Positions 44,098-53,598 of a DNA stretch of 64,000 bases are shown here, piece after piece. Source of the stretch: Stackebrandtia nassauensis DSM 44728 (GTDB lineage Bacteria; Actinomycetota; Actinomycetes; Mycobacteriales; Micromonosporaceae). The number at the start of each line of letters is the position of its first letter. The first letter of the stretch is position 1. The translations under genes and the position numbers were made by a program. The stretch covers positions 4,278,001 through 4,342,000 of the forward strand of contig NC_013947.1 of NCBI RefSeq assembly GCF_000024545.1, written 5' to 3'. Below the pieces are notes generated by a model. That model did not search any database. It was not told where the DNA came from and saw only the letters and a list, made by a program, of their open reading frames with translations.

Positions 44098-44621
44098 TAC
44101 GTTCGGACGCGGCATCCGCTCCCGAAACCCCTGCGTAGCCGCCGAAGCGGTAACCACCGCATAACACAAATGCCATGAAACTGGTAGTGGCCCCCATACT
44201 ACGTTTTTAATCCTTTCACGACCCATAACCAGCCAACTCGGCCCACTCTCACAGATCCGTTGTGGCCCAAAGGTAGTGTATTGTCGCTCCTATCCGAAGT
44301 CAGTGGGATTGTGAGGGAGAGACACGAAGAGCCGCTGAGTTGCAACGGAAGTCGCCATGAGCCCCGGGAGGCACTCGCGACGACCACCCCCAGGTGCTTT
44401 CGGCAAGCGCCCATTGCCCAGGCCTGTTACCGCAGCATGCGGTAGGTGTGTACAGGTTTGTAGTCCCTTTTAGAGAAACTTTGACAATTCGTTCGGGCTG
44501 CCCAAAAACAGCCGTCCATAACGAATTGCGTCGGTCGACGACGAAACAACCCCTCCTCAATGGATGATGCCTTGACAATGCCTGCGCGCCGTTCATTGAG
44601 GTTTCCCGGAAGGACCCGAAC
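44098..44621. other. Non-coding leader/intergenic region before the biosynthetic operon
   Basis: About 520 bp with no supported gene. GC is lower than in the neighbours. It holds two TTGACAAT octamers (44481-44488 and 44572-44579), the first of which could be a -35 element although no good -10 follows. It also holds two long inverted repeats (separate entry). Two 60-70 aa ORFs here lack ribosome-binding sites and coding-type codon use and are rejected. Confidence 0.5.
44485..44601 (+). promoter_or_regulatory. Two inverted repeats in the leader of the NRPS-PKS operon
   Basis: CAATTCGTT (44485-44493) pairs with AACGAATTG (44520-44528), and the inner CGGGCTG pairs with CAGCCG (44509-44514), forming a long interrupted hairpin. 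CCTCAATG (44555-44562) pairs with CATTGAGG (44594-44601), a perfect 8-bp dyad with a 31-nt gap, ending 20 nt before the NRPS start codon. The first overlaps a TTGACAAT element, so it could be an operator. The second could expose or hide the ribosome-binding region. No known riboswitch is recognised. Confidence 0.5.
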
Positions 44622-47600
44622 ATGGATCAAAACAACACCGACAACTCCGCGAACGACGCCGATTCCAGTCTCATCGAGCAATTCGAGGCTCAGGTCAAAC
44701 TGAACCCCACCACGGTGGCGGTCGAGGTCGGCGACACCCGGCTCAGCTACCGCGAACTCAACGACCGCGCCGACCAGGTCAGCGCCGCCCTGCAACTGCG
44801 CGGCGCCGGACCCGACACGGTGGTGGCCACGTTGCTGCCCAGGGGAATCGACCTCACCGTCGCCATGGTCGGCGTCATCAAGGCCGGTGCGGCCTACCTG
44901 ACGATGGACACCTCGGCCCCGGCACAGCGGCTGGCGACCATGATCACCGCCGCGGGGGCTCCCTGGCTGCTGACCGACGCGGCTCACTGCCCCGAGGGGC
45001 TGACCGACGCGGTCGATGCCGAGCCGATCCTGATGGACTCCCCGGACCTGCACGGCGCCGGGCTGGTGCCACCGGCCACCGCGGGGCACCCCGACGACCT
45101 GGCCTATGTGGTCTTCACCTCCGGATCCACCGGGGATCCCAAGGGGATCATGGTCTCGCACGCCAGCCTCGCCGACATCGTCGCCTGGCATCGCGGCTCG
45201 CACGCCATCTCCCCCGGCGACCGGCTCAGCATGATGATGTCGCCCAGCTTCGACGCCTTCGTCACCGAGATCTGGCCCGCGCTGACCAGCGGCGCCACCA
45301 TCTGCGTCGTCGACGACGCGGTCCGCACCGATCCGCCGCGCATGCGCGACTGGCTGCTGCGCAACGAGATCAACGTCGCCGCGCTGCCGACTCCGCTGGC
45401 CGACGCCCTGGTGGGGCTGGACTGGCCCGCCACGGCGAGTCTGCGCATCGCGCACACCGGCGGCGACCGGCTCACCAAACGTCCGCATCCGGACGCGCCG
45501 TTCACGCTCGTCAACTGCTACGGCCCCAGCGAGACGACCGTGGACGCGACCGCCGGGGCCGTGACACCGGAACCGGCCGACGGGAGGCTGCCGTCCATCG
45601 GCCGGGAGTTGCCCGGCGTCACCGCCCACCTCCTCGACGCAGAGCTGCGCCCGGTGGAGCCGGGCCAGGCCGGGGAGCTGTACCTGGGCGGGGTGAGCCT
45701 GGCGCGTGGCTATATCGGACAACCGGCGCTGACCGCCGACCGTTTCGTCCCCGATCCCTTCGACAGCCGCGGCGGGCGACGGCTGTACCGGACCGGCGAC
45801 CTGGTGCGGCGGCTGCCGGACGGACGGCTGGAGTTCGTCAACCGCAACGACGCCCAGATCCAGGTGCGCGGGCACCGGGTCGAACCGGCCGAGGTGGCCG
45901 CGGCGCTGTTGACCCATCCCGATCTGGAGCAGGCCTTCGTCCACGGGCTCGACCAGCCCGGCGGGCCACTGTTGGCCGCGCACGTGGTACCCCGCGATCC
46001 CCGCCGGGTGCCGACGGTGAAGGCGCTGCGCGAGCACCTGCGGCACCGGCTGCCCGACTACATGGTCCCGGCCGTGTTCGTCACCGTCGACGCGCTGCCG
46101 CTGCTGGCCACCGGCAAGGTGGACGTGTCGCTGCTGAGCAAGGTCGGCACCGGAAAACCGCTGACCGACACCCCGTACCGCGCGCCCCGCGACGGGCTCG
46201 AGACCCGGCTGGCCGCGATCTGGTGCGAGGTCCTGAATCTGGAGCGGGTCGGCATCGACGACGACCTGTTCCTCCTGGGTGGACATTCGCTGACCGCCAC
46301 CACCATCGCCGCCCGCATCCGCACCGACGAGGGCGTGGAGGTGTCGGTCGCCGACATCCTGACCACGACGACGATCGCGGCGCTGGCGGAACTGGTGACC
46401 GGGCGCCGGGGCACCCCGGGCACGCTGCCCAGTCTCACCGCGACCGAACGCACCCGCGCGCCGATGTCGCGGCAGCAGGAGCAGGTGTGGTTCCTGGAGA
46501 AGCTCAACCCCGACAGCATCGCGTACCACGCGCAGGCCACGATCCGGGTCGTCGGTGAACTGGACCTTGACGTCCTGGACCGGGTGCTGACCGAGATCGA
46601 CCGGCGGCACGCGATCTTCCGTACCACCTATGTGGAGGACGAGACCGGTCGCTGGCAGGTCATCCACCCACCCGCGCCGACCACGGCCCGGCGCATCGAC
46701 CTGTCCGGTCTGCCCGAGCCGAAGCGCTCGCAGCGCTGCGAGGAACTGGTCGCCACCGAGATGCGCCGCCGCTTCGACCTGGCGAAACTGCCGCTGTGCC
46801 GCTGGACGGCGGTGCGGCTGTCCGACGACGAGCACGAACTGATCTTCGTGGAGCACCACCTGGTCCACGATGGCTGGTCGTCCTCGCTGGTGGTGCGGGA
46901 GCTCAAGGAGCTGTACGGCGCCTTCCTCGCGGGCGAGGAGTCGCCGCTGCCGGAGCTGCCCGCCCAATACCACGACTTCGCGGTGTGGCAGCACGACGAG
47001 CTGGAGAACGGGGGTCCACTGTCGAAACAGCTGGACTTCTGGCGGGAGCGGATGGCCGACCCGCCCGACCCGTTGACGATCCACCCCGACCGGCCGCGTC
47101 CGGCGGTCAGCGCCAACCAGGGCAACATGTTGCGCGTCGACCTGCCCGCCTCGCTGCCGAGCGCGCTGCGCGAGTTCTGCCGCGACCAGCGGGTGACGCT
47201 GTTCTCGGCGATGTTCGCGGGCTTCGCGGCCCTGCTGCACCGCTACACCGCGCTGTCGGACCTGTGCATCGCCTCGGCCTACGCCAACCGCCGCATCCCC
47301 GACACGCAGGCCATGATCGGCATGTTCGTCAACCCGGTGCTGCTGCGCTGCCGCGTCGAACCCGGCGACGACTTCGCCGCGCTGGTAAGGCAATCGGCGA
47401 ACCTGCTGGCCGAGGCCTCCGACTACCAGGAGTACCCGTTCCCGGAGCTGGTGCGGGCGCTCAATCCGGAGCGGGACACCTCGACGCAACCGCTGACCCA
47501 GGTCATGTTCAGCGCGCACGATTCGGCGGTCCCCGAGCTGGATCTGGGTCCGGCTTCGGCGACGGTCTTCGAACGCGGCAACGGTTCGGCCAAGATGGAC

Positions 47601-49694
47601 CTGGACGTGGTGGTGCTGCCGCGCGCCGAAAGCCAGGCCCGCGACTCCGAGGCCGTCGACGAGCGCATCACCCTGTTGTGGGAGTACAACTCCGAACTGT
47701 TCGACACCGAAACGATGCACCGCATGGCGGGGCACTACATCCGCCTGCTCGAACTGGCCGTTGCCGAGCCGGACTCCCCCATCACTCGGCTGCCGTTGGC
47801 TTCCCGTGGCGAGGTCCAGCGGGCCCTGGCGGAGTGGAATCCGCCGTCGCGTCCGCATCAGCCGCCGCTGGTTCCCGATGAGGTGTTCGCTCGCGCGGCC
47901 GAGCACCCCGAGGCGATCGCCGTCGCCGCCGACGCGTCCACATTGACGTACGGACGGCTGGCGGAACGCGCGACCGCGCTGGCGGGACGGCTTCCCGACA
48001 GCGGCGTCGTCGGGGTGCTGCTGCCACGCGGTGCCGACCTCGCGGTGGCCGAACTGGGGGTCATGGCCAGCGGGGCGGCGTTCGTGCCCATCGACGTCGG
48101 CGCGCCCGGCGCGCGCATCGCCTACCTGTGCGAGGACGCCGCGATCACGACGGTCGTGACGACGGCCCAGCACGCGGCCAAGCTCCCCGAAACCGTTACG
48201 GCCGTGCTGATCGAGCAGCTGTCGATGGCCGAGGCCGTCGAGCGTCGGTCGCCGGGGCCGGACGATCCGGCCTACGTCATCTACACGTCCGGTTCGACCG
48301 GCGCCCCCAAGGGGGTCGTCGTCAGCCACGGCGCGATGGCCAACCTGGTGGCCTGGCACCGCGAACAGCTCGCGCTGTCCGCTGAGGACCGGTTCACGAT
48401 GGTGGCCTCACCGGCCTTCGACGTGTCGATCGGCGAGATCTGGCCCGCGCTGGCCAGCGGGGCGTCGCTGTCCATCCCGGACGACAGCGTCCGGCTGGTC
48501 CCCGAGCGGCTGCGGGACTGGCTGTGCGACAACCGCATCACCGTCACCGACCTGCCGGTCGCACTGGTGGAGTCACTGCTGAGTGTGGACTGGCCGAAGC
48601 CGAACGCGTTGCGGCTGATGCTGACCGGCGGCGACCGGCTCACCAAGCGTCCACCAGGGTCACTTCCGTTCCAGGTTCTCAACGCCTACGGCCCCACCGA
48701 AGCCACCGTCACCGCCACCAGCGGCGTCGTCGGCACGGACGGGTCCTCACTGCGGCCGCCGTCCATCGGACGGCCGATCACCGGCGCCCGCGCCTACGTA
48801 CTGGACGGCGAACTCGAACCGTGCGTCGTCGGCGTCCCCGGCGAGCTCTACCTCGGCGGGGCCGGGGTGGCGTTGGGGTACCTGAACCGGCCCGGCCTCA
48901 CCGCCGACCGGTTCGTCCCCGACCCGTTCGCCGCGACACCGGGCCAGCGGCTGTACCGCACCGGCGACCTGGTCCGGCAGCTGCCGGACGGGCGGCTGGA
49001 GTTCTTGGAGCGCAACGACTCCCAGATCAAACTGCGGGGCCACCGCATCGAGCCCGCCGAGATCGCCGCCGCGCTGCGCGAACACGACGCGGTCGAGCAG
49101 GCGCACGTCACGCTGCGGTCGCGCACCCGCACCGGCTCGGCCGGGGCCGCCGATCAGCTCGTGGCGTTCCTGACCGCCGCCGGTTCCGATCGGCCGGAGG
49201 CCGCGCGGTTGCGCGAGCACCTCGCCGATCGGCTGCCGAGCTACATGGTCCCCGCCGCCTTCGCCTGGATCGACACCCTGCCGCTGAACCAGAACGGCAA
49301 AGTGGACACCTCCCGGCTGACCGCGCCGGAACCCGAGACCGCCACCGCCGCCACGGCACTGGCACCCGACAACGACCTGGAACAGCGACTCGTCCAACTG
49401 TGGAAAGAGGTCCTGGAACGCGACGAGGTCGGCGTCGGCGACAACTTCTTCGACCTCGGCGGGCATTCGCTGCTGCTGGGGCATCTCCACCACCGCATGA
49501 CCACCGAGCTGGACATCGACCTGCCGATCGTGGCGCTGTTCCAGCACACCTCTATCCGCGCCGTGTCCCGCCACCTGTCGGGCGCCGGACCCACCAACGG
49601 CACCACCCCGGTTCAGGCCCGCGCGCGCCGCGCCGGAAACGCCAGGTTGAACCGCCGCCGCAACCAAAGACGATCCAGTGAGGAGTCACAGTGA
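44622..49694 (+). CDS. Bimodular NRPS (A-T-C-A-T)
   Basis: 1,690 aa without a thioesterase or epimerase. A1 (about 15-505) has TSGSTGDPKG and a C-terminal TGKVD lysine. T1 carries Ser556 in LGGHSL. C (about 590-1035) has intact HHLVHDG (745-751). A2 (about 1055-1545) has TSGSTGAPKG and NGKVD. T2 carries Ser1616 in LGGHSL. Pocket residues read by eye: A1 D,A,T,A,H,G,C,V,D and A2 D,V,G,D,L,G,A,V,T; I cannot match them to known amino acids. The first module lacks a C domain, so it is a loading module, giving a dipeptide on T2. It starts the operon and lies directly before the PKS gene. Confidence 0.95.
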   Translation: MDQNNTDNSANDADSSLIEQFEAQVKLNPTTVAVEVGDTRLSYRELNDRADQVSAALQLRGAGPDTVVATLLPRGIDLTVAMVGVIKAGAAYLTMDTSAPAQRLATMITAAGAPWLLTDAAHCPEGLTDAVDAEPILMDSPDLHGAGLVPPATAGHPDDLAYVVFTSGSTGDPKGIMVSHASLADIVAWHRGSHAISPGDRLSMMMSPSFDAFVTEIWPALTSGATICVVDDAVRTDPPRMRDWLLRNEINVAALPTPLADALVGLDWPATASLRIAHTGGDRLTKRPHPDAPFTLVNCYGPSETTVDATAGAVTPEPADGRLPSIGRELPGVTAHLLDAELRPVEPGQAGELYLGGVSLARGYIGQPALTADRFVPDPFDSRGGRRLYRTGDLVRRLPDGRLEFVNRNDAQIQVRGHRVEPAEVAAALLTHPDLEQAFVHGLDQPGGPLLAAHVVPRDPRRVPTVKALREHLRHRLPDYMVPAVFVTVDALPLLATGKVDVSLLSKVGTGKPLTDTPYRAPRDGLETRLAAIWCEVLNLERVGIDDDLFLLGGHSLTATTIAARIRTDEGVEVSVADILTTTTIAALAELVTGRRGTPGTLPSLTATERTRAPMSRQQEQVWFLEKLNPDSIAYHAQATIRVVGELDLDVLDRVLTEIDRRHAIFRTTYVEDETGRWQVIHPPAPTTARRIDLSGLPEPKRSQRCEELVATEMRRRFDLAKLPLCRWTAVRLSDDEHELIFVEHHLVHDGWSSSLVVRELKELYGAFLAGEESPLPELPAQYHDFAVWQHDELENGGPLSKQLDFWRERMADPPDPLTIHPDRPRPAVSANQGNMLRVDLPASLPSALREFCRDQRVTLFSAMFAGFAALLHRYTALSDLCIASAYANRRIPDTQAMIGMFVNPVLLRCRVEPGDDFAALVRQSANLLAEASDYQEYPFPELVRALNPERDTSTQPLTQVMFSAHDSAVPELDLGPASATVFERGNGSAKMDLDVVVLPRAESQARDSEAVDERITLLWEYNSELFDTETMHRMAGHYIRLLELAVAEPDSPITRLPLASRGEVQRALAEWNPPSRPHQPPLVPDEVFARAAEHPEAIAVAADASTLTYGRLAERATALAGRLPDSGVVGVLLPRGADLAVAELGVMASGAAFVPIDVGAPGARIAYLCEDAAITTVVTTAQHAAKLPETVTAVLIEQLSMAEAVERRSPGPDDPAYVIYTSGSTGAPKGVVVSHGAMANLVAWHREQLALSAEDRFTMVASPAFDVSIGEIWPALASGASLSIPDDSVRLVPERLRDWLCDNRITVTDLPVALVESLLSVDWPKPNALRLMLTGGDRLTKRPPGSLPFQVLNAYGPTEATVTATSGVVGTDGSSLRPPSIGRPITGARAYVLDGELEPCVVGVPGELYLGGAGVALGYLNRPGLTADRFVPDPFAATPGQRLYRTGDLVRQLPDGRLEFLERNDSQIKLRGHRIEPAEIAAALREHDAVEQAHVTLRSRTRTGSAGAADQLVAFLTAAGSDRPEAARLREHLADRLPSYMVPAAFAWIDTLPLNQNGKVDTSRLTAPEPETATAATALAPDNDLEQRLVQLWKEVLERDEVGVGDNFFDLGGHSLLLGHLHHRMTTELDIDLPIVALFQHTSIRAVSRHLSGAGPTNGTTPVQARARRAGNARLNRRRNQRRSSEESQ

Positions 49695-52615
49695 ACACCG
49701 AGGTCGACGCGACCCACATAGCCGTCATCGGGATGGCCGGACGTTTCCCCGGAGCCGTTGACCTGGAACAGTTCTGGGACAACCTCGCCGAGGGCGTCGA
49801 GTCCGTGCGACAGCTTCCGGCACCCGAGGGCGGCTCCCACCAGCCCGCCTGCGGCGTCCTGGACGAGGCCGAGTACTTCGACTGCGACTACTTCGGATAC
49901 GCGCCCCGCGAGGCGATGCTCATCGACCCGCAGCACCGACTGTTCATGGAGTGCGCCGTGGAGGCGCTGGAATACGCCGGTGAGGATCCGGCGCGCTACC
50001 CCGGACCGATCGGTGTCTACGGTGGAGCCAGCCAGTCCCTGTACCGGGAGACGCTGCGCCCGTACCGGGATCTGTTGGGCGGCCCCAGTTCCTTCCAGAT
50101 GCACCTGGGTTCGGGCAGCGACTTCCTGACCACCCGTACCTCGTACCAGCTGAACCTGCGCGGCCCCGCCGTGTCGGTGCAGACCGCCTGTTCCACGTCG
50201 CTGGTGGCGATCCACCAGGCGGTGCAGGCGCTGCTGGCCGGTGAATGCGACATCGCGCTGGCAGGGGGCGCGGGCGTTCAGGTGCCGGTCTACCCGGGCG
50301 AGTACACCGAGGGCGGCGTCCTGGCCGCCGACGGGCACTGCCGGGCCTTCGACGCGAAGGCCAGCGGGATGATCAGCGGTGACGGCGTCGGCATCGTGGT
50401 CCTGAAGCGACTGTCCGACGCCGTCGCCGAGGGCAACACCGTGCACGCGGTGCTGCTGGGCACCGCCGTCAACAACGACGGCAGCGCCAAGATCGGTTTC
50501 ACCGCGCCCAGTGTCGCGGGTCAGGCCGAGGTGATGCGCACGGCGCTGGAACTCACCGAGATCGAACCCGACACCGTCGACTACATCGAGGCGCACGGCA
50601 CCGGGACGCCCTTGGGCGACCCGATCGAGATCGCCGCGTTGACCGAGGCTTACGGCAACGCGGCGACCCGGTCGCGGACCGGCTGGGTCGGTTCGGTGAA
50701 GACGAACATCGGCCACACCGACGCGGCGGCGGGCGTCGCCGGGTTCATCAAGGTGGTGCTGGCGCTGCGGAACCGGCAGCTGCCGCCGAGCCTGAACTTC
50801 GACACCCCGAACCCGAAGATCGACTTCGCCGCGTCCCCGTTCCAGGTCAACACGAGCTTGCGTGACTGGGACACGGACGACCGGCCGCGCCGCGCGGCGG
50901 TCAACTCGCTGGGGCTGGGCGGCACCAACGCCCACGCGATCCTCGAGGAGGCCCCCGATCCGGGTCCGGTCGAGGCGTCGGCGCCGTGGCAGTTGGTCGT
51001 CGTGTCGGCGCGCACCGAGTCGGCGCTGGCGGCGGCCCGGACCCGGCTGGCCGGGCATCTGGACCGCCACCCGGACCTCGCGCTCGCCGACGTCGCCTGG
51101 ACCACACAGGCCGGACGCACCGAACACCCGCACCGGCAGTCCTTCGTGGCCAGCAGTGCGGCGGAGCTGGTCGAGCGGCTCACCGAGCCCGCCGCCGAGC
51201 GGGTCGACGCCATCGAGGACGTCAAACGTCCCGTGGTGATGGTGTTCCCGGGCCAGGGCGGGCAGCGGATCGGGATGGCGCGCGACCTGTACCGGCACGT
51301 CCCGGTGTTCCGGGACGGGTTCGACGAGTGCGCGAAGCTGTTCGCCGAGCAGCTCGGCATCGACCTGCGTGACGTCCTGTACCCGGAACCGGGCGAGCGC
51401 GACTGGGCCGAGTCCGAGTTGGCGACGATGCCGGTGAGCCACGCGGCGATCTTCGCCGTCGAGCACTCGCTGTACCGACTGTGGACACACTGGGGTGTCG
51501 AGCCGGACGCCGTGGCCGGGCACAGCCTCGGCGCCTACGCGGCGGCCTGCGCCGCCGGGGTGTTCTCGCTGACCGACGCGACGGCCATCGTGGCCGAACG
51601 CAGCCGGATCCTGGGCAGCCTGCCCGAGGGCGCGATGCTCGCGGTCCCGTTGCCGGAGCAGGCGGTCGCGGCGATACTGCCGGTTGAGTTGTCCATCGCC
51701 GCCATCAACGGGCCGGGCCAGTGCGTCGTGTCCGGACCGGCCGAGGCCATCATGGACTTCGCCAGGCGGATGGACGGCGACGGCGTCGACGTGCGCCGCC
51801 TGCACATCCCCAGCGCGGCCCACTCCTCGCTGATCGAGCCCCGGTTGCCGGGCTTCCGCGAGTTCATGAACACGATGAGCTGCGGCGATCCCCGGATCCC
51901 GATCGTGTCGGACCGCACCGGTGTCTTCCTGACCGCCGAGCAGACCGGCGACCGCGGCTACTGGACCGGCCACCTGCGCGACACGGTCCGGTTCGGACAG
52001 ACCCTGTCCACGATGCTGGAACGCGACAACGTGACCATCGTGGAGGCCGGGCCGGGACACACGCTGACCACACTGGCGCAACGGCACCCGGAGTTCCGGG
52101 ACGGACAGCTGGCCGTTCCCAGCCTGCCGCACCCCTCCGACCCCGGCTCCAGCCTGGCCCACACCCTGGCCGCCGTCGGTTCACTGTGGAGCGCCGGGCA
52201 CGGGATCGACTGGGCCAACGTCCACTCCGGTGCCCGCAGGCGCCGGATCCCGCTGCCGGGTTATCCCTTCGAGCGCACCCGGTTCAAGGTCGACCCCTCG
52301 GCCGACCCTCCGGTGGCGATCGAACCGAGCACGGCCGCCGCGGCCCGCTCGCAGGCGTCCGAGGCACCGGTCACCGGCACCGAGGTCGCCGTGGCGGCGG
52401 TGTTCCAGGAGATCCTCGGCGTTCCCGCCCCGGGACGGCAGGGGCACTTCTTCAAGCTGGGCGGCGACTCGCTGCTGGCGACCCAGTTGACCACGTGGAT
52501 CCGCGAGACCTACGACGTGAAGGTCCCGATCAGCCGGGTCTTCCGCAGTCCCACCGTCGCGGCGCTGGCCGAACTCATCGACGACGACCGCACGGAAACC
52601 GAAACCAGGAGGTAA
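49691..52615 (+). CDS. Single-module type I PKS (KS-AT-ACP)
   Basis: 974 aa. KS: C167 in TACSTS, H302 in EAHGTGT and H342 in KTNIGHT. AT: S612 in AGHSLGAY and H711 in IPSAAHSS; the L after the GHS motif suggests malonyl-CoA rather than methylmalonyl (GHSQG), although the usual HAFH is SAAH. ACP: S927 in LGGDSL. KR, DH, ER and TE are absent, so the beta-keto group is not reduced in line. The KS should accept the dipeptide from NRPS T2 and add one malonate. The ATG overlaps the NRPS stop (ATGAA), indicating coupling. No recognisable docking helices. Confidence 0.95.
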   Translation: MNTEVDATHIAVIGMAGRFPGAVDLEQFWDNLAEGVESVRQLPAPEGGSHQPACGVLDEAEYFDCDYFGYAPREAMLIDPQHRLFMECAVEALEYAGEDPARYPGPIGVYGGASQSLYRETLRPYRDLLGGPSSFQMHLGSGSDFLTTRTSYQLNLRGPAVSVQTACSTSLVAIHQAVQALLAGECDIALAGGAGVQVPVYPGEYTEGGVLAADGHCRAFDAKASGMISGDGVGIVVLKRLSDAVAEGNTVHAVLLGTAVNNDGSAKIGFTAPSVAGQAEVMRTALELTEIEPDTVDYIEAHGTGTPLGDPIEIAALTEAYGNAATRSRTGWVGSVKTNIGHTDAAAGVAGFIKVVLALRNRQLPPSLNFDTPNPKIDFAASPFQVNTSLRDWDTDDRPRRAAVNSLGLGGTNAHAILEEAPDPGPVEASAPWQLVVVSARTESALAAARTRLAGHLDRHPDLALADVAWTTQAGRTEHPHRQSFVASSAAELVERLTEPAAERVDAIEDVKRPVVMVFPGQGGQRIGMARDLYRHVPVFRDGFDECAKLFAEQLGIDLRDVLYPEPGERDWAESELATMPVSHAAIFAVEHSLYRLWTHWGVEPDAVAGHSLGAYAAACAAGVFSLTDATAIVAERSRILGSLPEGAMLAVPLPEQAVAAILPVELSIAAINGPGQCVVSGPAEAIMDFARRMDGDGVDVRRLHIPSAAHSSLIEPRLPGFREFMNTMSCGDPRIPIVSDRTGVFLTAEQTGDRGYWTGHLRDTVRFGQTLSTMLERDNVTIVEAGPGHTLTTLAQRHPEFRDGQLAVPSLPHPSDPGSSLAHTLAAVGSLWSAGHGIDWANVHSGARRRRIPLPGYPFERTRFKVDPSADPPVAIEPSTAAAARSQASEAPVTGTEVAVAAVFQEILGVPAPGRQGHFFKLGGDSLLATQLTTWIRETYDVKVPISRVFRSPTVAALAELIDDDRTETETRR

Positions 52616-52619
52616 TCCC

Positions 52620-52826
52620 ATGTTCGAAGACAATGACGGCCGCGAGTACGTCGTGGTGCGCAACGATGTCAACCAGTACTCGATCTGGCCCAGCGACCGG
52701 CAGCCGCCCACCGGCTGGGCCCCGGCGGGCCGCACCGGTTCCAAGGCCGACTGCCTGGCCGAGATCGCCGAGGTGTGGACCGACATGCGTCCGGCCCCCC
52801 GAACCGGGACCGATGCCCATGTTTGA
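52620..52826 (+). CDS. MbtH-like protein
   Basis: 68 aa. The family core is present: MFEDNDGREYVVVRNDVNQYSIWPSDRQPPTGW and SKADCLAEIAEVWTDMRP, with NxxxQYSIWP and the conserved GW. MbtH-like proteins bind A domains and are needed for folding or activity of many NRPS. It lies 4 bp after the PKS gene and overlaps the thioesterase start. Its presence supports one or both A domains being MbtH-dependent. Confidence 0.96.
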   Translation: MFEDNDGREYVVVRNDVNQYSIWPSDRQPPTGWAPAGRTGSKADCLAEIAEVWTDMRPAPRTGTDAHV

Positions 52827-53598
52827 CCCCACCGGATGGCTCGCCAACCGGCGAGCGAACCCCGCCGCCCCGACGCGGCTCTACTGTTTCCCGCACAGCG
52901 GCGGCTCCCCCGGCGAATACCTGCGCTGGACCGACCGGATCGCGGGCGTCGAGCTGTGGGCGGTGCAGTATCCCGGCCGTGGCTCCCGTATGGACGAGGA
53001 ACCGGTGCGGGACCTGGACACGCTGATCCTGCGACTGTCGGCCGACGCCGACTTCGACGGCCGGTTCGGGTTCTTCGGGCACAGCCTGGGAGCACTGGTC
53101 GCCTACGAGACCGCCCACAAGCTGCGCGAACTGGGCCACGTCACACCACAGTGGCTGTTCGTGTCGGCTTATCCGGCACCGCACCTGACCGTGATGCAGG
53201 ACCGCGAGCCGCTGCATCTGTCCTCGGACGCCGAACTCACCGAACGGCTGCTGGCCGACTTCGGCGAATCCGCCGAGCAGGTGCGCGAGGATCCCGAGTT
53301 CCTCAAGACGCTGCTCAACACCAACCGGGCCGACTACTCGATGGTCGAGACCTACAAGTACCGGCAACGGCCGCCGCTGGAGTCGGCGATCCACGTCGTC
53401 GGCGGCCTGGACGACGAGATCCCCCCGGACGAGCTCGTCGCGTGGCAGCGGCACACGTCCCGCGAGTTCGCGGTGCACCTGCTGCCCGGCGGCCACTTCT
53501 ACTTCCGGGACAACCCGCGACAGCTGCTCGACCTACTGGCGGTGGCGGCCGGGCATCCCTCCCGGCCGCTGCCCAAGCCCGCGAAGGGAACGCCATGA
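52813..53598 (+). CDS. Type II thioesterase
   Basis: 261 aa. The GHSLG elbow gives nucleophile S91; D200 in GGLDDEIPP and H228 in PGGHFYF complete the triad. The N-terminal LYCFPHSGGSPGEYLRW and VQYPGRGSRMDEEP are hallmark type II thioesterase features. It probably clears stalled or misprimed carriers, but since neither synthase ends in a TE, it may also release the product. The ATG at 52813 overlaps mbtH by 14 bp (a second ATG is at 52819). Confidence 0.95.
   Translation: MPMFDPTGWLANRRANPAAPTRLYCFPHSGGSPGEYLRWTDRIAGVELWAVQYPGRGSRMDEEPVRDLDTLILRLSADADFDGRFGFFGHSLGALVAYETAHKLRELGHVTPQWLFVSAYPAPHLTVMQDREPLHLSSDAELTERLLADFGESAEQVREDPEFLKTLLNTNRADYSMVETYKYRQRPPLESAIHVVGGLDDEIPPDELVAWQRHTSREFAVHLLPGGHFYFRDNPRQLLDLLAVAAGHPSRPLPKPAKGTP

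Noticed and set aside
44199-44445. Two 60-70 aa ORFs before the NRPS gene, considered as a precursor or scaffold peptide for the LanB-like protein
   Set aside because: They lack ribosome-binding sites and the leader-core layout (no Cys/Ser/Thr-rich core or conserved C-terminal acceptor), and they fall in the leader region.
44427-52162. Long minus-strand open frames opposite the NRPS and PKS genes
   Set aside because: Low-complexity shadows of coding DNA; all catalytic motifs lie on the plus strand.
49691-52615. Methylmalonyl-CoA specificity of the PKS AT
   Set aside because: The elbow is GHSLG, not GHSQG, and the YASH motif is absent; malonyl is more likely, though SAAH is atypical.
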